Positions 1-8,480 of a DNA stretch of 60,585 nt are shown piece by piece. Numbering within the stretch: the first letter of the stretch is position 1; every line of letters starts with the position of its first letter. Source of the stretch: Akkermansiaceae bacterium (GTDB lineage: Bacteria; Verrucomicrobiota; Verrucomicrobiia; Verrucomicrobiales; Akkermansiaceae). The translations under genes and the position numbers were made by a program. The stretch covers positions 1 to 60,585 of the forward strand of contig JAPJNB010000239.1 of the NCBI GenBank assembly GCA_026461385.1. The letters run 5' to 3'. The notes under the pieces were generated by a model, which worked only from the letters and a program-made list of their open reading frames with translations, had not been told where the DNA came from and searched no databases.

Positions 1-51
1 CTCAGCGGGTGAAAATAGACTCGCTAGCGACCACCGGCCCTCGAAATCAAA

Positions 52-68
52 CGCCTCACTCGGAGGCG
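52..68. other. Small inverted repeat upstream of the lipid kinase gene
   Basis: CGCCTC and GAGGCG flank a 5-base loop, a perfect 6-bp stem. On the minus strand it is followed by a short T-containing stretch, so it may end a minus-strand transcript, but no minus-strand gene is visible nearby. Otherwise positions 1-185 show no gene. Confidence 0.25.
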
Positions 69-185
69 CTCCACGAACACGGCCATTTTCCTTTTTAGGT
101 TAAATGGTTGGGTAGAGTTTAATTTTGTCCACTGCTCTGGGTGTGCATCAGCGGGATCCATCGTCGTGAATGAAATCCGGTTGCG

Positions 186-1145
186 GTGGTCGCCATGATT
201 GGTGAAGATTCACGCATGCAGGCCGTGCTTCGCTACCCCGTAATCTTCAATCCCATGGCTCGAAGCCAAAAGGTTGGGCGGGTTTTGCGATTTTTGATGA
301 GCCACGCCAATCGCTTCGCGCTCTTTGCCACCAATCATTCGGGTGAAGCACGTGACCTGGCCGCCAAGTTCGCTGAGGCAGGTGAACCGGTGGTCATCGC
401 TGCGGGCGGGGATGGCACGCTGAACGAGGTCGTCAACGGGCTTGCAGGATCAGGGACGCTGTTGGGACTTTTGCCTGCGGGGACCATGAACGTTTTTGCG
501 AGAGAGATGGGAATCCCTTTTGATTCGCTTGAGCAAGCGCTCGAGGTGATCGATCGGGGTCTGGTCAGGGAAGTGGATTTATTTGAGGCGAATGGTTCAC
601 CCTTTGCACAGATGGCTGGAGTTGGGCTCGATGCGATGGTCATCGAGGAGACGACGTGGGAATCAAAAAAGCGATTGGGTCCTCTGGCCTACCTACTCGC
701 CGCGGTGAAGGTTTTGGGCGATCGCCCACCAAAGCTTCTCGTGACTTGTGCCGATGGCCGACGCGAGGAGGGGATCGCAGTGCTCGCGGGGAATGGTTCG
801 TTGTATGGGGGCCCTTTCCGGGTTTTTAGAAATGCCAACAACCACGACTCTCTGTTAGATGTTTTGGTTTTTAAGGAGTCCGGATATCGGCTCGTGCTTG
901 ATTCGCTCAAAGGATTGGCGCTCGGAGGCATGGATCTCGTGGACTCCACAAGCTATTTCCAAGCGGCGGATTTCACCGTGACCTGCGAACACGAGGTCCC
1001 AGTCCAAGTCGATGGCGAATGGATCGGGCGTTTTTCTGAGGTCCACTTCCACGAGTCGGTGCACCGCTTGCGGGTGATCGCGCCCGATGCACCCATCCGC
1101 CATGGGTTTGGGGTTGCAATGAAGTCGTTGATGCCATGGACATAA
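186..1145 (+). CDS. Diacylglycerol kinase-like lipid kinase (YegS/DagK family)
   Basis: Probable cytoplasmic or membrane-associated lipid kinase that phosphorylates diacylglycerol or a related lipid for phospholipid turnover. The nucleotide-binding signature GGDGTLNEVVNG lies at residues 74-85, followed by LLPAGTMNVFARE, the family's equivalent of the conserved LGT-N-FAR block. The C-terminal half has the beta-rich substrate-domain pattern of the family, and about 300 residues is usual. The 186 start is GTG; ATG codons at 195 and 216 are alternatives, and 216 would begin just before the conserved FNPMA strand. The gene runs directly into the SanA-like gene, so they are probably co-transcribed. 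The family call is firm; the exact lipid substrate is unknown. Confidence 0.88.
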   Translation: MVAMIGEDSRMQAVLRYPVIFNPMARSQKVGRVLRFLMSHANRFALFATNHSGEARDLAAKFAEAGEPVVIAAGGDGTLNEVVNGLAGSGTLLGLLPAGTMNVFAREMGIPFDSLEQALEVIDRGLVREVDLFEANGSPFAQMAGVGLDAMVIEETTWESKKRLGPLAYLLAAVKVLGDRPPKLLVTCADGRREEGIAVLAGNGSLYGGPFRVFRNANNHDSLLDVLVFKESGYRLVLDSLKGLALGGMDLVDSTSYFQAADFTVTCEHEVPVQVDGEWIGRFSEVHFHESVHRLRVIAPDAPIRHGFGVAMKSLMPWT

Positions 1146-1156
1146 CGGGGAACAAA

Positions 1157-1180
1157 CATCGGAGTGGAAATTCTCCGATG
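1157..1180 (+). promoter_or_regulatory. Perfect 8-bp hairpin covering the Shine-Dalgarno and start codon of the SanA-like gene
   Basis: CATCGGAG (1157-1164) and CTCCGATG (1173-1180) are perfect reverse complements around an 8-base loop. The left arm contains GGAG, the only ribosome-binding-like sequence before the downstream gene, and the right arm ends in its ATG at 1178. In mRNA the hairpin would hide both. It begins 11 bases after the lipid kinase stop codon, so ribosomes ending that gene could open it (translational coupling, inferred). Confidence 0.5.
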
Positions 1181-1837
1181 ACACGCGGGTGGAACAGCCA
1201 TTTCCGGGTCTTGGCCATGGGCGTGGTAGTCGGTGGGTTCGTGGTGTCCTGCTTGGTGCCTTATGCTTATCTAGCAGCAATCGTAGCAAGTCGCGGGCGA
1301 TTATTCACCGAGGTCGAAAAAGTTCCAGCCGCCGAGGTTGGGCTGGTATTTGGCACAACGGATCGGGTCGGAGGACGCGAAAACCTCTATTTTCGCTACC
1401 GCATCGAAGCCGCAGTCCGGTTGTGGAAGGCGGGAAAAATAAAGACGGTGATCGTCTCTGGGGACAATCGGACGCGCTACTACAACGAGCCGGAAAAAAT
1501 GCGACAAGCCTTGATTGATCGAGGCATTCCCCAAGATCGGATCGTTTGCGATTCGGCTGGATTGCGAACCCTTGACTCCGTCGTACGCGCAAAAGTGATT
1601 TTCGGTGCCAACCCGATTCTTTTCATCAGTCAACGGTTTCAGAATCAACGTGCGATCTACCTCGCAAAAGCGAATGGTATCGAAGCCTACGGATACAACG
1701 CGCATGACGTAGAAGCCCATATCGGACTGAGGACTCAGATTCGAGAAGTCGGTGCGCGGTTCAAGATGTGGCTCGATGTGAATCTGCTAGAAACCCGGCC
1801 AAGGCATCTTGGCGATAAAATCGCACTTCCTCGGTAA
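1178..1837 (+). CDS. sanA: SanA/YdcF-like DUF218 envelope protein
   Basis: Member of the SanA group of the DUF218 (YdcF) family. E. coli SanA affects envelope permeability to vancomycin; its biochemical activity is not established. The protein has one N-terminal hydrophobic helix (about residues 8-35) and then the conserved blocks VGLVFGT, YRYRIEAA, VSGDN, YNEP, GLRTLDSV and SQRFQNQRA, which line up well with SanA. I chose ATG 1178 because it directly precedes the membrane helix. An in-frame ATG at 1136 would add 14 residues, overlap the lipid kinase by 10 bases and lacks a ribosome-binding site. About 219 residues, slightly shorter than SanA. Confidence 0.85.
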   Translation: MTRGWNSHFRVLAMGVVVGGFVVSCLVPYAYLAAIVASRGRLFTEVEKVPAAEVGLVFGTTDRVGGRENLYFRYRIEAAVRLWKAGKIKTVIVSGDNRTRYYNEPEKMRQALIDRGIPQDRIVCDSAGLRTLDSVVRAKVIFGANPILFISQRFQNQRAIYLAKANGIEAYGYNAHDVEAHIGLRTQIREVGARFKMWLDVNLLETRPRHLGDKIALPR

Positions 1838-1868
1838 GTAATGGTGAACCGCCATCCACTTCATAAAA

Positions 1869-1898
1869 CACCCGGCCTCCCGTGAAGGAAGCCGGGTG
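1869..1898 (-). terminator. Intrinsic terminator of the RRM gene
   Basis: CACCCGGC (1869-1876) pairs with GCCGGGTG (1891-1898), with a few more inner pairs. On the minus strand the stem is followed by TTTTATG, so it best ends the minus-strand RRM transcript. It may also block read-through from the converging SanA-like gene. Confidence 0.75.
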
Positions 1899-1928
1899 AT
1901 TGAAAAGGCCTAGTTGAAACCAGTTGGA

Positions 1929-2213
1929 TTACCAACGGCCGCCACCACCGCCGCCGCCACTTGGACGAGATTCTTTGGGTTCAGACGCGTTTACGCGAAG
2001 TGGACGACCATTGTAGTCGTAATCATTGAGGGCCTCGATGGCCGCATTCAGTTGACTTTGGTCACCAAGAGTCACGAATGCAAATCCCTTGGATTGCCCG
2101 GTTTCGCGGTCCGTGATGATTTTCACCCGTTCAACAGGTCCAAAAGCGGCAAAAAGGCCGGTCACATCTCCTTCAGTAGCAGTATAGGGCAGATTGCCCA
2201 CGTAGATATCCAT
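1929..2213 (-). CDS. Small RRM-domain RNA-binding protein
   Basis: A single RNA recognition motif of about 80 residues with a short glycine-rich tail, 94 residues in all. RNP2 is IYVGNL at residues 3-8 and RNP1 is KGFAFVTL near residue 42, with the aromatic residues that contact RNA. The tail has a run of eight glycines ending in RW. Proteins of this build in cyanobacteria and other bacteria are often cold-induced RNA chaperones, so a similar role is plausible here but not shown. It is a single-gene unit with its own terminator at 1869-1898 and a long dyad symmetry in the presumed 5' leader. Confidence 0.93.
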   Translation of the reverse strand: MDIYVGNLPYTATEGDVTGLFAAFGPVERVKIITDRETGQSKGFAFVTLGDQSQLNAAIEALNDYDYNGRPLRVNASEPKESRPSGGGGGGGRW

Positions 2214-2228
2214 TTAATTCAGTTCTAA

Positions 2229-2270
2229 TGACGCCATCATGATTGGACTTCATTCTCGATCATGGCGTCA
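2229..2270 (-). promoter_or_regulatory. Dyad symmetry in the leader of the RRM gene
   Basis: TGACGCCAT (2229-2237) and ATGGCGTCA (2262-2270) are perfect reverse complements, and the stem continues imperfectly inward (CATGAT against ATC). The element ends 16 bases before the RRM start codon on the minus strand. It could be an RNA hairpin in the leader, perhaps temperature-sensitive or bound by the RRM protein itself, or a DNA operator. The sequence alone does not decide. Confidence 0.45.
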
Positions 2271-2410
2271 CCGATCGAAACTAAAGCGATGAAACAAACT
2301 TTCGCCGTTCAATCGATCCACCAAAAACTCTGTTCTGTGCAAATTAGCAAGAACTGATTTTATTTATCTTTTTGTATCGGTTAGAAAATCCGCTGGAGCC
2401 CTTTTAGATA

Positions 2411-3343
2411 CTAGTCATTTGCTGATTTTGGATCAAGGGCATCACGGAGCCCATCGCCGAGGAAATTGAGGGCAAACAGGGTGCTCGCAAAGAAAAGTGA
2501 AGGAAAAAACAACAGCAACCCGCCAGCTTCCATCCGGTCTGCACCCTCTTTGATCAGAATGCCCCATGAGCTATTCGGCGGCTTCACCCCCAATCCCAAA
2601 AACGACAGCACACTCTCAAGCAACATAATACCTGGCACGGCGAGGGTGGTATAAATGATCACCGGGCCAATGACATTTGGAAGAATATGCCTGAATAAAA
2701 TCCGCGTCCGACTCAGTCCCAGTGAGACTGCAGCTTCAACAAATTCTTGTTTTTTCACCGACATCACCTGCGCTCGCACAATCCGAGCAATGGTGAGCCA
2801 ACCAATCGCGCCAATCGCGATGAAAAGCGGAATCAGCGTGGTGATTGGCGCAACATGATCCCGACCGATGCCAGTGACATGAATCACCCAGTCGGTGAAA
2901 TCCGCTGCGGGTTCATCGACCACCAACGAAAAAAGAATGACCAATACGAGGAAGGGCAGCGCAAATAGAATATCCACAAATCGCATCATGAGGTCATCCA
3001 ATTTTCCACCCGCATATCCAGCGACCGCACCGTAAATCACCCCGATCAGCACCGCAACACCCGTGGCAACTAAGCCAACGAGTAACGAAACCTGCCCACC
3101 ATAAAGCACTCGGGAGAAGAGATCTCGGCCAAGTTGATCCGTGCCAAACCAATGAACCACCGATGGGGCTGAATTTGCATTGGCCATGTTGATGGCGGTT
3201 GGACTTTTCACAAAAGGCATCAGCGGACCAATGAAACACAGCAGGAGAATCACGGTCAAAACGCCCAGGCTGGCAATTGCCGCACGGTTGTGTGCGAGAC
3301 GATGCCAGGCATCTGCCCACAGTGAGGAACCTTTATCGATCAT
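2411..3343 (-). CDS. oppC: Oligopeptide ABC transporter permease, OppC type
   Basis: Inner-membrane permease of a peptide/nickel-type ABC importer; it pairs with the OppB-like protein encoded just upstream. It has the OppC layout: an N-terminal cytoplasmic stretch and first helix (about residues 25-45), a periplasmic segment with the HWFGTDQLGRDLFSRVLYG block, then five helices. The ATPase-contact EAA-type loop is around EFVEAAVSLGLSRTRILFRH. At 310 residues it is typical. Last gene of the oppA-oppB-oppC unit; no ATPase gene follows. Confidence 0.93.
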   Translation of the reverse strand: MIDKGSSLWADAWHRLAHNRAAIASLGVLTVILLLCFIGPLMPFVKSPTAINMANANSAPSVVHWFGTDQLGRDLFSRVLYGGQVSLLVGLVATGVAVLIGVIYGAVAGYAGGKLDDLMMRFVDILFALPFLVLVILFSLVVDEPAADFTDWVIHVTGIGRDHVAPITTLIPLFIAIGAIGWLTIARIVRAQVMSVKKQEFVEAAVSLGLSRTRILFRHILPNVIGPVIIYTTLAVPGIMLLESVLSFLGLGVKPPNSSWGILIKEGADRMEAGGLLLFFPSLFFASTLFALNFLGDGLRDALDPKSAND

Positions 3344-3383
3344 TGGAAAATTTTGCTAGAGTTGATACGGTTAGAATAGACCC

Positions 3384-4304
3384 TCACGCTTTGCGAAGTC
3401 GTGGGTTCAGAGCGATTTGAGCGAGATCTGCTAGAAGATTAGCACCGACGATGAGAAATCCGTAAAAAAGAACCAGTCCTTGAATGAGGAAAAACTCGCG
3501 ATCCGTTGCGGCATTCACGAAATGCTGGCCCATGCCAGGAACCTGAAAAATCGTTTCAATCACAAATGAGCCTGATATCATGCCTGCAAAGGCCGGCCCG
3601 ATGAACGCAACTGCTGGAATCAACCCACCGCGTAGCGCATGGCGAATGACAATCCGTGTGCTCGGTGCGCCTTTGGCTTTCGCTGTTCGGATGTAGTCTT
3701 GTGAAAGCACATCTAACATCCCGCCCCGAGCGAGGCGAGCAAGGTAAGCGGCATTGATCAAACCGAGCGTGAATGCTGGCAAGATCCAATCACTCGGCGA
3801 TGACCACCCGGCAACATTGATCGATTTCAGACTGAGTCCGACCGCGACTGCAAGAAGCGGACCGATCACAAAACTCGGCAAGCAGATGCCAATCATTGCA
3901 CAGGTAAGGCATAAATAATCGATGCAGGTGTTTTTTTTAACCGCTGCAATGACGCCTGCTGGAATTCCAATCATCAAGGCGATGCTGATCGACAACAGCC
4001 CAAGACTTAACGAGACAGGAAACGACTGGCTGATCACCTCAGAGACTTTTACGCCGTCCTTTTTGATAAGGTCGCCAAGATCTTGGTGAACGATTAGATT
4101 TTTGAGATATCGAAAATACTGAACCGGTATCGGTTGATCGAGACCGGTGTATTCTTTCATGCGCTTGAGGGCATGTTCAGGAATTGCTTTTTCCTCAGCA
4201 TATGGACTGCCCGGCATCGCGCGGACCAGAAAGAATGTCAGCGTGATCAAAACAAACAAGGTGATTACCCCTTGGCCGATGCGACTGAGAATGAGACGAA
4301 TCAT
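3384..4304 (-). CDS. oppB: Oligopeptide ABC transporter permease, OppB type
   Basis: Inner-membrane permease that forms the transport channel with OppC. From the chosen start the protein is 306 residues and opens with the canonical OppB first helix, MIRLILSRIGQGVITLF. It has the MPGSPYAEE region after helix 1 and the EAA-type loop YIRTAKAKGAPSTRIVIRHALR. The open frame extends upstream into oppA, but ATG 4304 fits family alignments and lies 11 bases after the oppA stop. No clear Shine-Dalgarno precedes it, which suggests coupling to oppA translation. Confidence 0.92.
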   Translation of the reverse strand: MIRLILSRIGQGVITLFVLITLTFFLVRAMPGSPYAEEKAIPEHALKRMKEYTGLDQPIPVQYFRYLKNLIVHQDLGDLIKKDGVKVSEVISQSFPVSLSLGLLSISIALMIGIPAGVIAAVKKNTCIDYLCLTCAMIGICLPSFVIGPLLAVAVGLSLKSINVAGWSSPSDWILPAFTLGLINAAYLARLARGGMLDVLSQDYIRTAKAKGAPSTRIVIRHALRGGLIPAVAFIGPAFAGMISGSFVIETIFQVPGMGQHFVNAATDREFFLIQGLVLFYGFLIVGANLLADLAQIALNPRLRKA

Positions 4305-4315
4305 AATGAAAAGAA

Positions 4316-5959
4316 TCAACGTCCAGGAACGAGACGGATGAATTGGTAAGGATTGTTCGCAAGGAGAAGAGGATTCCAGCCTTCCACGGACGGATGAACC
4401 AAATAATTGCGCGCCTGCCATCCGACAAGCAGCACGGGCGTTTCATCAACGAAGATTGCTTCTGCTCGGCGGAGCAAGTCGAAGCGGTTGCTGGGATCCG
4501 CTTCTTGGAACGACCGCTTTAGCAATTTCACATAGGCTGGGCTGTCCCACCCCGTGAGGTTATTGCCATTTCCAGGCGTCCACATCTCAAGAAATGTTAG
4601 GGGGTCGAGGTAATCGCCCACCCAGCCTGCAGATGCAATGTCGTAATCGAGTTCTTGCATCGCAGTGATGTAGGCATTCCATTCTTTGTTTTCGATTTCT
4701 ACCTCGATGCCAAGTTGATCGCGCCACATCGCTTGGAGGGCTTGCGCTTGAGTGGCTGCGGTTTCACGGCTCGCGATGAGGATTTTCAGACGAGGAAATC
4801 CCTTTCCGCCTGGAAACCCAGCCTCGGCGAGAAGGCTTTGCGCTTTCTCAATGCTGATCTCTGTGGGGTGCGGCGGTTGATAGTCACCCATCGGTGGCGT
4901 CATGGCATAGGCGGGCGTGTAGCCTCGGAAAATGCTTTCGCAAATCGCTTTCCGGTCGATCACCGCGCTGAGCGCCTTCCTCACGCGGACATCTTCCAGC
5001 GGTTTGCGTGTCGTATTGCAGCGGAAAAAACTGGTTCCGACGTAGAGTTCTTGGCGCAGCTCCTTCGGATTTTCCTTTTTCATTAGATCGACGATTTCGG
5101 GGGTGCAACCGTAGGTCATGTGGAGCTGACCATCACGAAACATGCGAGATTCCGTGTAAAGATTGCCAATCGGGAGAAAACGGATGCCATTGAGGACGAC
5201 GTTCGATGCGTTCCAGTAGTAGGGATTTCGCTCCACCTCGATGTGGTCCGTGAGCCGCCAAGACTTCAGCTTGTATGGGCCGTTGACGACGATGTTTTCG
5301 GGGCGGGTCCATGGGTTTCCGCGCTGAGCGATCGTTCCGTGCTTCAGAACAATGTGGCGGGGAACCGCGGTCCAGGTGTAATGCTTGAGGATTTCCCTAA
5401 AGTACGGAGTTGGGCCGCGCAAGGTTAGCTTAAGTGTTAGATTATCAATGACTTCAACTCCAACGGTCGAGAAGTCATTGGTCTTCCCTTTATTAAAGTC
5501 TTCAGCCCCTTTTAGAAAATAGAGCATCTCCGCATATTTCGCGCCAAGATCTGGCGTGAGCAACCTCTCGTAGGAAAATGCGAAATCCTGTGCGGTGACC
5601 GGGACACCATCAGACCACCTCCCATTAGGTCTCAACTTTGCAATCCATACGGTTGCGGTTGCGTCGGGGGTCACCTCCATCGCCGCTCCTCCGGGTGTCG
5701 CAGTGTCGCGCTCGGGATCACTCGTAATCAAACCCTCGAACAAGGCGCGCAAAATGTTGGATTCTAACACGCCCGACACGATGTGTGGATCCAAGCCCTT
5801 GGGTTCGCTGGAATTCCCCAATAGCAAAATCCCCTCACGAGTTGCCCGATCCACCTGCGTTTCACGCTGACAAGAAGTCAGCAACACCCAGAAGATCGAC
5901 AATAAAGTCACGAATGAAGAACGAACGGTCACGCGAGAAATCATGACAAGATGAAACAT
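4316..5959 (-). CDS. oppA: Peptide-binding lipoprotein of an ABC importer (SBP_bac_5), OppA type
   Basis: Extracytoplasmic solute-binding lipoprotein that delivers oligopeptides to the OppBC permease. The N-terminus is a lipoprotein signal with LTSC, lipidated Cys at residue 30 counting from the first Met. A second Met at residue 6 (5944) is an equally good start. The body has SBP_bac_5 features such as the LDPHIVSG opening and the WIAKLRPNGRWSDGVPVTAQD block near residue 110. Length (547) is normal. It heads the minus-strand opp unit and is divergent from the GH2 gene. Confidence 0.93.
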   Translation of the reverse strand: MFHLVMISRVTVRSSFVTLLSIFWVLLTSCQRETQVDRATREGILLLGNSSEPKGLDPHIVSGVLESNILRALFEGLITSDPERDTATPGGAAMEVTPDATATVWIAKLRPNGRWSDGVPVTAQDFAFSYERLLTPDLGAKYAEMLYFLKGAEDFNKGKTNDFSTVGVEVIDNLTLKLTLRGPTPYFREILKHYTWTAVPRHIVLKHGTIAQRGNPWTRPENIVVNGPYKLKSWRLTDHIEVERNPYYWNASNVVLNGIRFLPIGNLYTESRMFRDGQLHMTYGCTPEIVDLMKKENPKELRQELYVGTSFFRCNTTRKPLEDVRVRKALSAVIDRKAICESIFRGYTPAYAMTPPMGDYQPPHPTEISIEKAQSLLAEAGFPGGKGFPRLKILIASRETAATQAQALQAMWRDQLGIEVEIENKEWNAYITAMQELDYDIASAGWVGDYLDPLTFLEMWTPGNGNNLTGWDSPAYVKLLKRSFQEADPSNRFDLLRRAEAIFVDETPVLLVGWQARNYLVHPSVEGWNPLLLANNPYQFIRLVPGR

Positions 5960-5976
5960 TTTTGCATTGGAATTCT

Positions 5977-6001
5977 TTACGAAAGTCGAGTTTTACGAAA
6001 A
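5977..6001. promoter_or_regulatory. Two TTTACGAAA direct repeats in the oppA/GH2 intergenic region
   Basis: The 9-mer TTTACGAAA occurs at 5977-5985 and 5993-6001, 16 bases start to start, roughly one and a half helical turns. The repeats lie just upstream of oppA in the 200-base gap between divergent genes. They could be binding sites for a regulator of oppA. No regulator gene is adjacent, so this is only a candidate. Confidence 0.3.
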
Positions 6002-6159
6002 CTACGGCACCAGAGGCTCGTCTAACATGGAGTCAAGGCGAAAGGACAGCGAGCCGCTAGAACCCGCCCGAGAGAACCTAATGGTGACCCTCTGCAGATT
6101 TGTTCCTTCCAAACATACGGCTCACCCACTTACGTTCATTTCATCAAATTTAACCCACC

Positions 6160-8460
6160 ATGACCCTGAGACCTAGCTTCGTCCGCCATTTGATCGTTCT
6201 GCTTGCGGTTTTTCTAACGGTGAATTTTCACTCCGATCTTCTTGCGTCCGTGCCCCGTCCTGAACATCCCAGACCCGATCTGCAGCGGATGTCGTGGTTG
6301 AGTCTCAATGGAGAGTGGGAGTTTGAGGTGGATCCTGCGGGCGATGGAGAAACACGAGGGCTCACGAGTGGCAAAGTGTTAGGTCAAAAAATTGTAGTTC
6401 CATTTTGTCCCGAGAGCAAACTTTCGGGTCTTGGGTTCGGCAATTCTCAGAAGCTGAAAGACGTCTGGTATCGCCGGAGCTTTGAATTGCCCAAAGACAT
6501 GCTCGGTAAGCGCATCAAAATCCACTTTGGTGGAGTCGACTACCAATCGTGGGTGTACATCAACGGTCAACTTGCAGGGACGCATGTCGGAGAAAGCGCC
6601 AGTTTTGATTGTGATATTACTGGGTTTCTCACCCGCGGAACCAATGAAGTGGTTTTGAAAGTGATGGATGACATGTGGTCGGGTCTTCAACCTTGTGGAA
6701 AACAATCCGGGTATCAAAGTTACAGTTGTTTTTACACTCGCACCACGGGAATTTGGCAGCCAGTTTGGTTAGAGGCTTTGGGTTCATCATTCATCGAGAA
6801 CTTTTCATTAGTCCCAGATGTCGATCATTCGCGGGTAATCATTCGTACCAAGATCGACGGACAAGACTGTGGATTGACCTTGAGGGCGGATGCCTATGCC
6901 AATGGCAAACAGGTCGGTTCCGAAACGGTGGCCGCGGCAAATCAAAATTTGCTTGTCATTGATTTGAAGGAAAAAGTTCTTTGGAACCCAGGAGCACCAT
7001 TTTTGTATGACCTCAAATTCACACTTTCTAAGGGAGCTGAAACGGTGGACGAAGTTATGAGTTATTTTGGGTTGAGAAAGATCACCATCGAGGGGCGTAA
7101 GTTTCTAATCAATGATAAGCCGGTGTTCCAGCGACTGATTTTGGATCAGGGGTTTTATCCAGATGGCCTTTGGACGGCTCCGTCTGATCAACAATTAGAA
7201 AATGACATTCGCATGAGCATGGCGTGTGGCTTCAATGGTGCTCGACTGCACCAGAAGGTTTTCGAGCCCCGCTTTCTTTACTGGGCGGATAAGTTAGGCT
7301 ATCTCGTTTGGGGTGAATATCCAAATGCTGGCTATGGCAATCAACGTGGGGGCTTTTCTGCCGTGGTTAATGAGTGGACTGAGATCCTCATCCGAGATCG
7401 AAATCATCCAGCCATCATTGGGTGGTGTCCATTCAATGAAAATTTTGAAGCAAGCGGTGAGTTGCAAAAAATGGTTTGGAACACGACCAAAGCAATTGAT
7501 CCCAGCCGCCCAGCATTGGAATCGAGCGGTTGGACCCATACTCTCATGCAGCCCGAATTGAGAGATGCGCATGATTACACGGAAGACCCCATTCGGTTGA
7601 AAAAGCGGTGGGTGAATTATTTCAACGCCCCTTCCGAAAAGCCTAAGGTACCGGTTCGTTATACGGGGCAAATGGTTGCGGCAGGTGATCTCGGGGTACC
7701 CTTCATGGTTAGTGAAATTGGTGGAATTGGCTGGGGAACTTCAGGCGGCTGGAGTTATGGAAATGGACCCAAAACTGAGGCTGAGTTTTTTACACGATAT
7801 CAAGGAACGATTGATGCCATGCTTGATAATCCAAATCTCTTTGGGTTCTGCTACACTCAGTTGACCGACATCGAGCAGGAGAAAAACGGTCTTTATGATT
7901 ATGATCGGAAGCCAAAGTTTGACTTGAGAAAAGTGTATCAAATCACTTCAAGAAAAGCAGCGTATGAGCGCCATGAACCCGATGCACCTCAACCGTCGAG
8001 GTTTAAAATGGAGCCCAAGTGGAAAGTTCTAATCGGTGCGGTGCAAGATGGAGATTTATGCAGACCCTTTAAATACACGACCCAAAAACCAACCGACGAT
8101 TGGATGAGTGTGAATTTTACTGACAAGAATTGGAGAGAGGGACGTCCTCCGTTCGGGAACGAGATTGATGGGATTCGGACATCTTGGAAATCTGAGGATA
8201 TTTATCTCAGGAACAACTTTGAATATGATGGCGTGCCACTAAACACGGGTGGATTGGTGATTCGGTACGATGAAGATACAGAAGTTTATATCAATGGCGT
8301 TAGGGTCGCTGAGTTTCATGGCTTCATCGGAGATTATCAACTCAATGTGATCACTGACCGTTTGCGATCCGTTTTGAAATCCGGCACGAATACCATTGCG
8401 CTGCATACTCATCAATCGGGCGGCGGCCAGTACATCGATGTGGCTCTCCTTGTGAACTAA
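6160..8460 (+). CDS. Secreted glycoside hydrolase family 2 protein (beta-galactosidase/glucuronidase-like)
   Basis: Exported polysaccharide-degrading enzyme. It has a signal peptide (residues 1 to about 30, ending LLAS), then an N-terminal GH2 sugar-binding sandwich (about 35-215, containing LNGEWEF and VWYRRSF), an immunoglobulin-like domain (about 215-310) and a TIM barrel (about 310-620). The presumed acid/base is Glu427 in FNEN and the presumed nucleophile Glu519 in MVSEIGG, both expected for clan GH-A retaining enzymes. A further C-terminal beta-sandwich (about 640-766) probably binds carbohydrate. The sugar specificity cannot be read from sequence. Single gene, divergent from opp. Confidence 0.93.
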   Translation: MTLRPSFVRHLIVLLAVFLTVNFHSDLLASVPRPEHPRPDLQRMSWLSLNGEWEFEVDPAGDGETRGLTSGKVLGQKIVVPFCPESKLSGLGFGNSQKLKDVWYRRSFELPKDMLGKRIKIHFGGVDYQSWVYINGQLAGTHVGESASFDCDITGFLTRGTNEVVLKVMDDMWSGLQPCGKQSGYQSYSCFYTRTTGIWQPVWLEALGSSFIENFSLVPDVDHSRVIIRTKIDGQDCGLTLRADAYANGKQVGSETVAAANQNLLVIDLKEKVLWNPGAPFLYDLKFTLSKGAETVDEVMSYFGLRKITIEGRKFLINDKPVFQRLILDQGFYPDGLWTAPSDQQLENDIRMSMACGFNGARLHQKVFEPRFLYWADKLGYLVWGEYPNAGYGNQRGGFSAVVNEWTEILIRDRNHPAIIGWCPFNENFEASGELQKMVWNTTKAIDPSRPALESSGWTHTLMQPELRDAHDYTEDPIRLKKRWVNYFNAPSEKPKVPVRYTGQMVAAGDLGVPFMVSEIGGIGWGTSGGWSYGNGPKTEAEFFTRYQGTIDAMLDNPNLFGFCYTQLTDIEQEKNGLYDYDRKPKFDLRKVYQITSRKAAYERHEPDAPQPSRFKMEPKWKVLIGAVQDGDLCRPFKYTTQKPTDDWMSVNFTDKNWREGRPPFGNEIDGIRTSWKSEDIYLRNNFEYDGVPLNTGGLVIRYDEDTEVYINGVRVAEFHGFIGDYQLNVITDRLRSVLKSGTNTIALHTHQSGGGQYIDVALLVN

Positions 8461-8480
8461 GAAATTTGAGGATAACGTGA

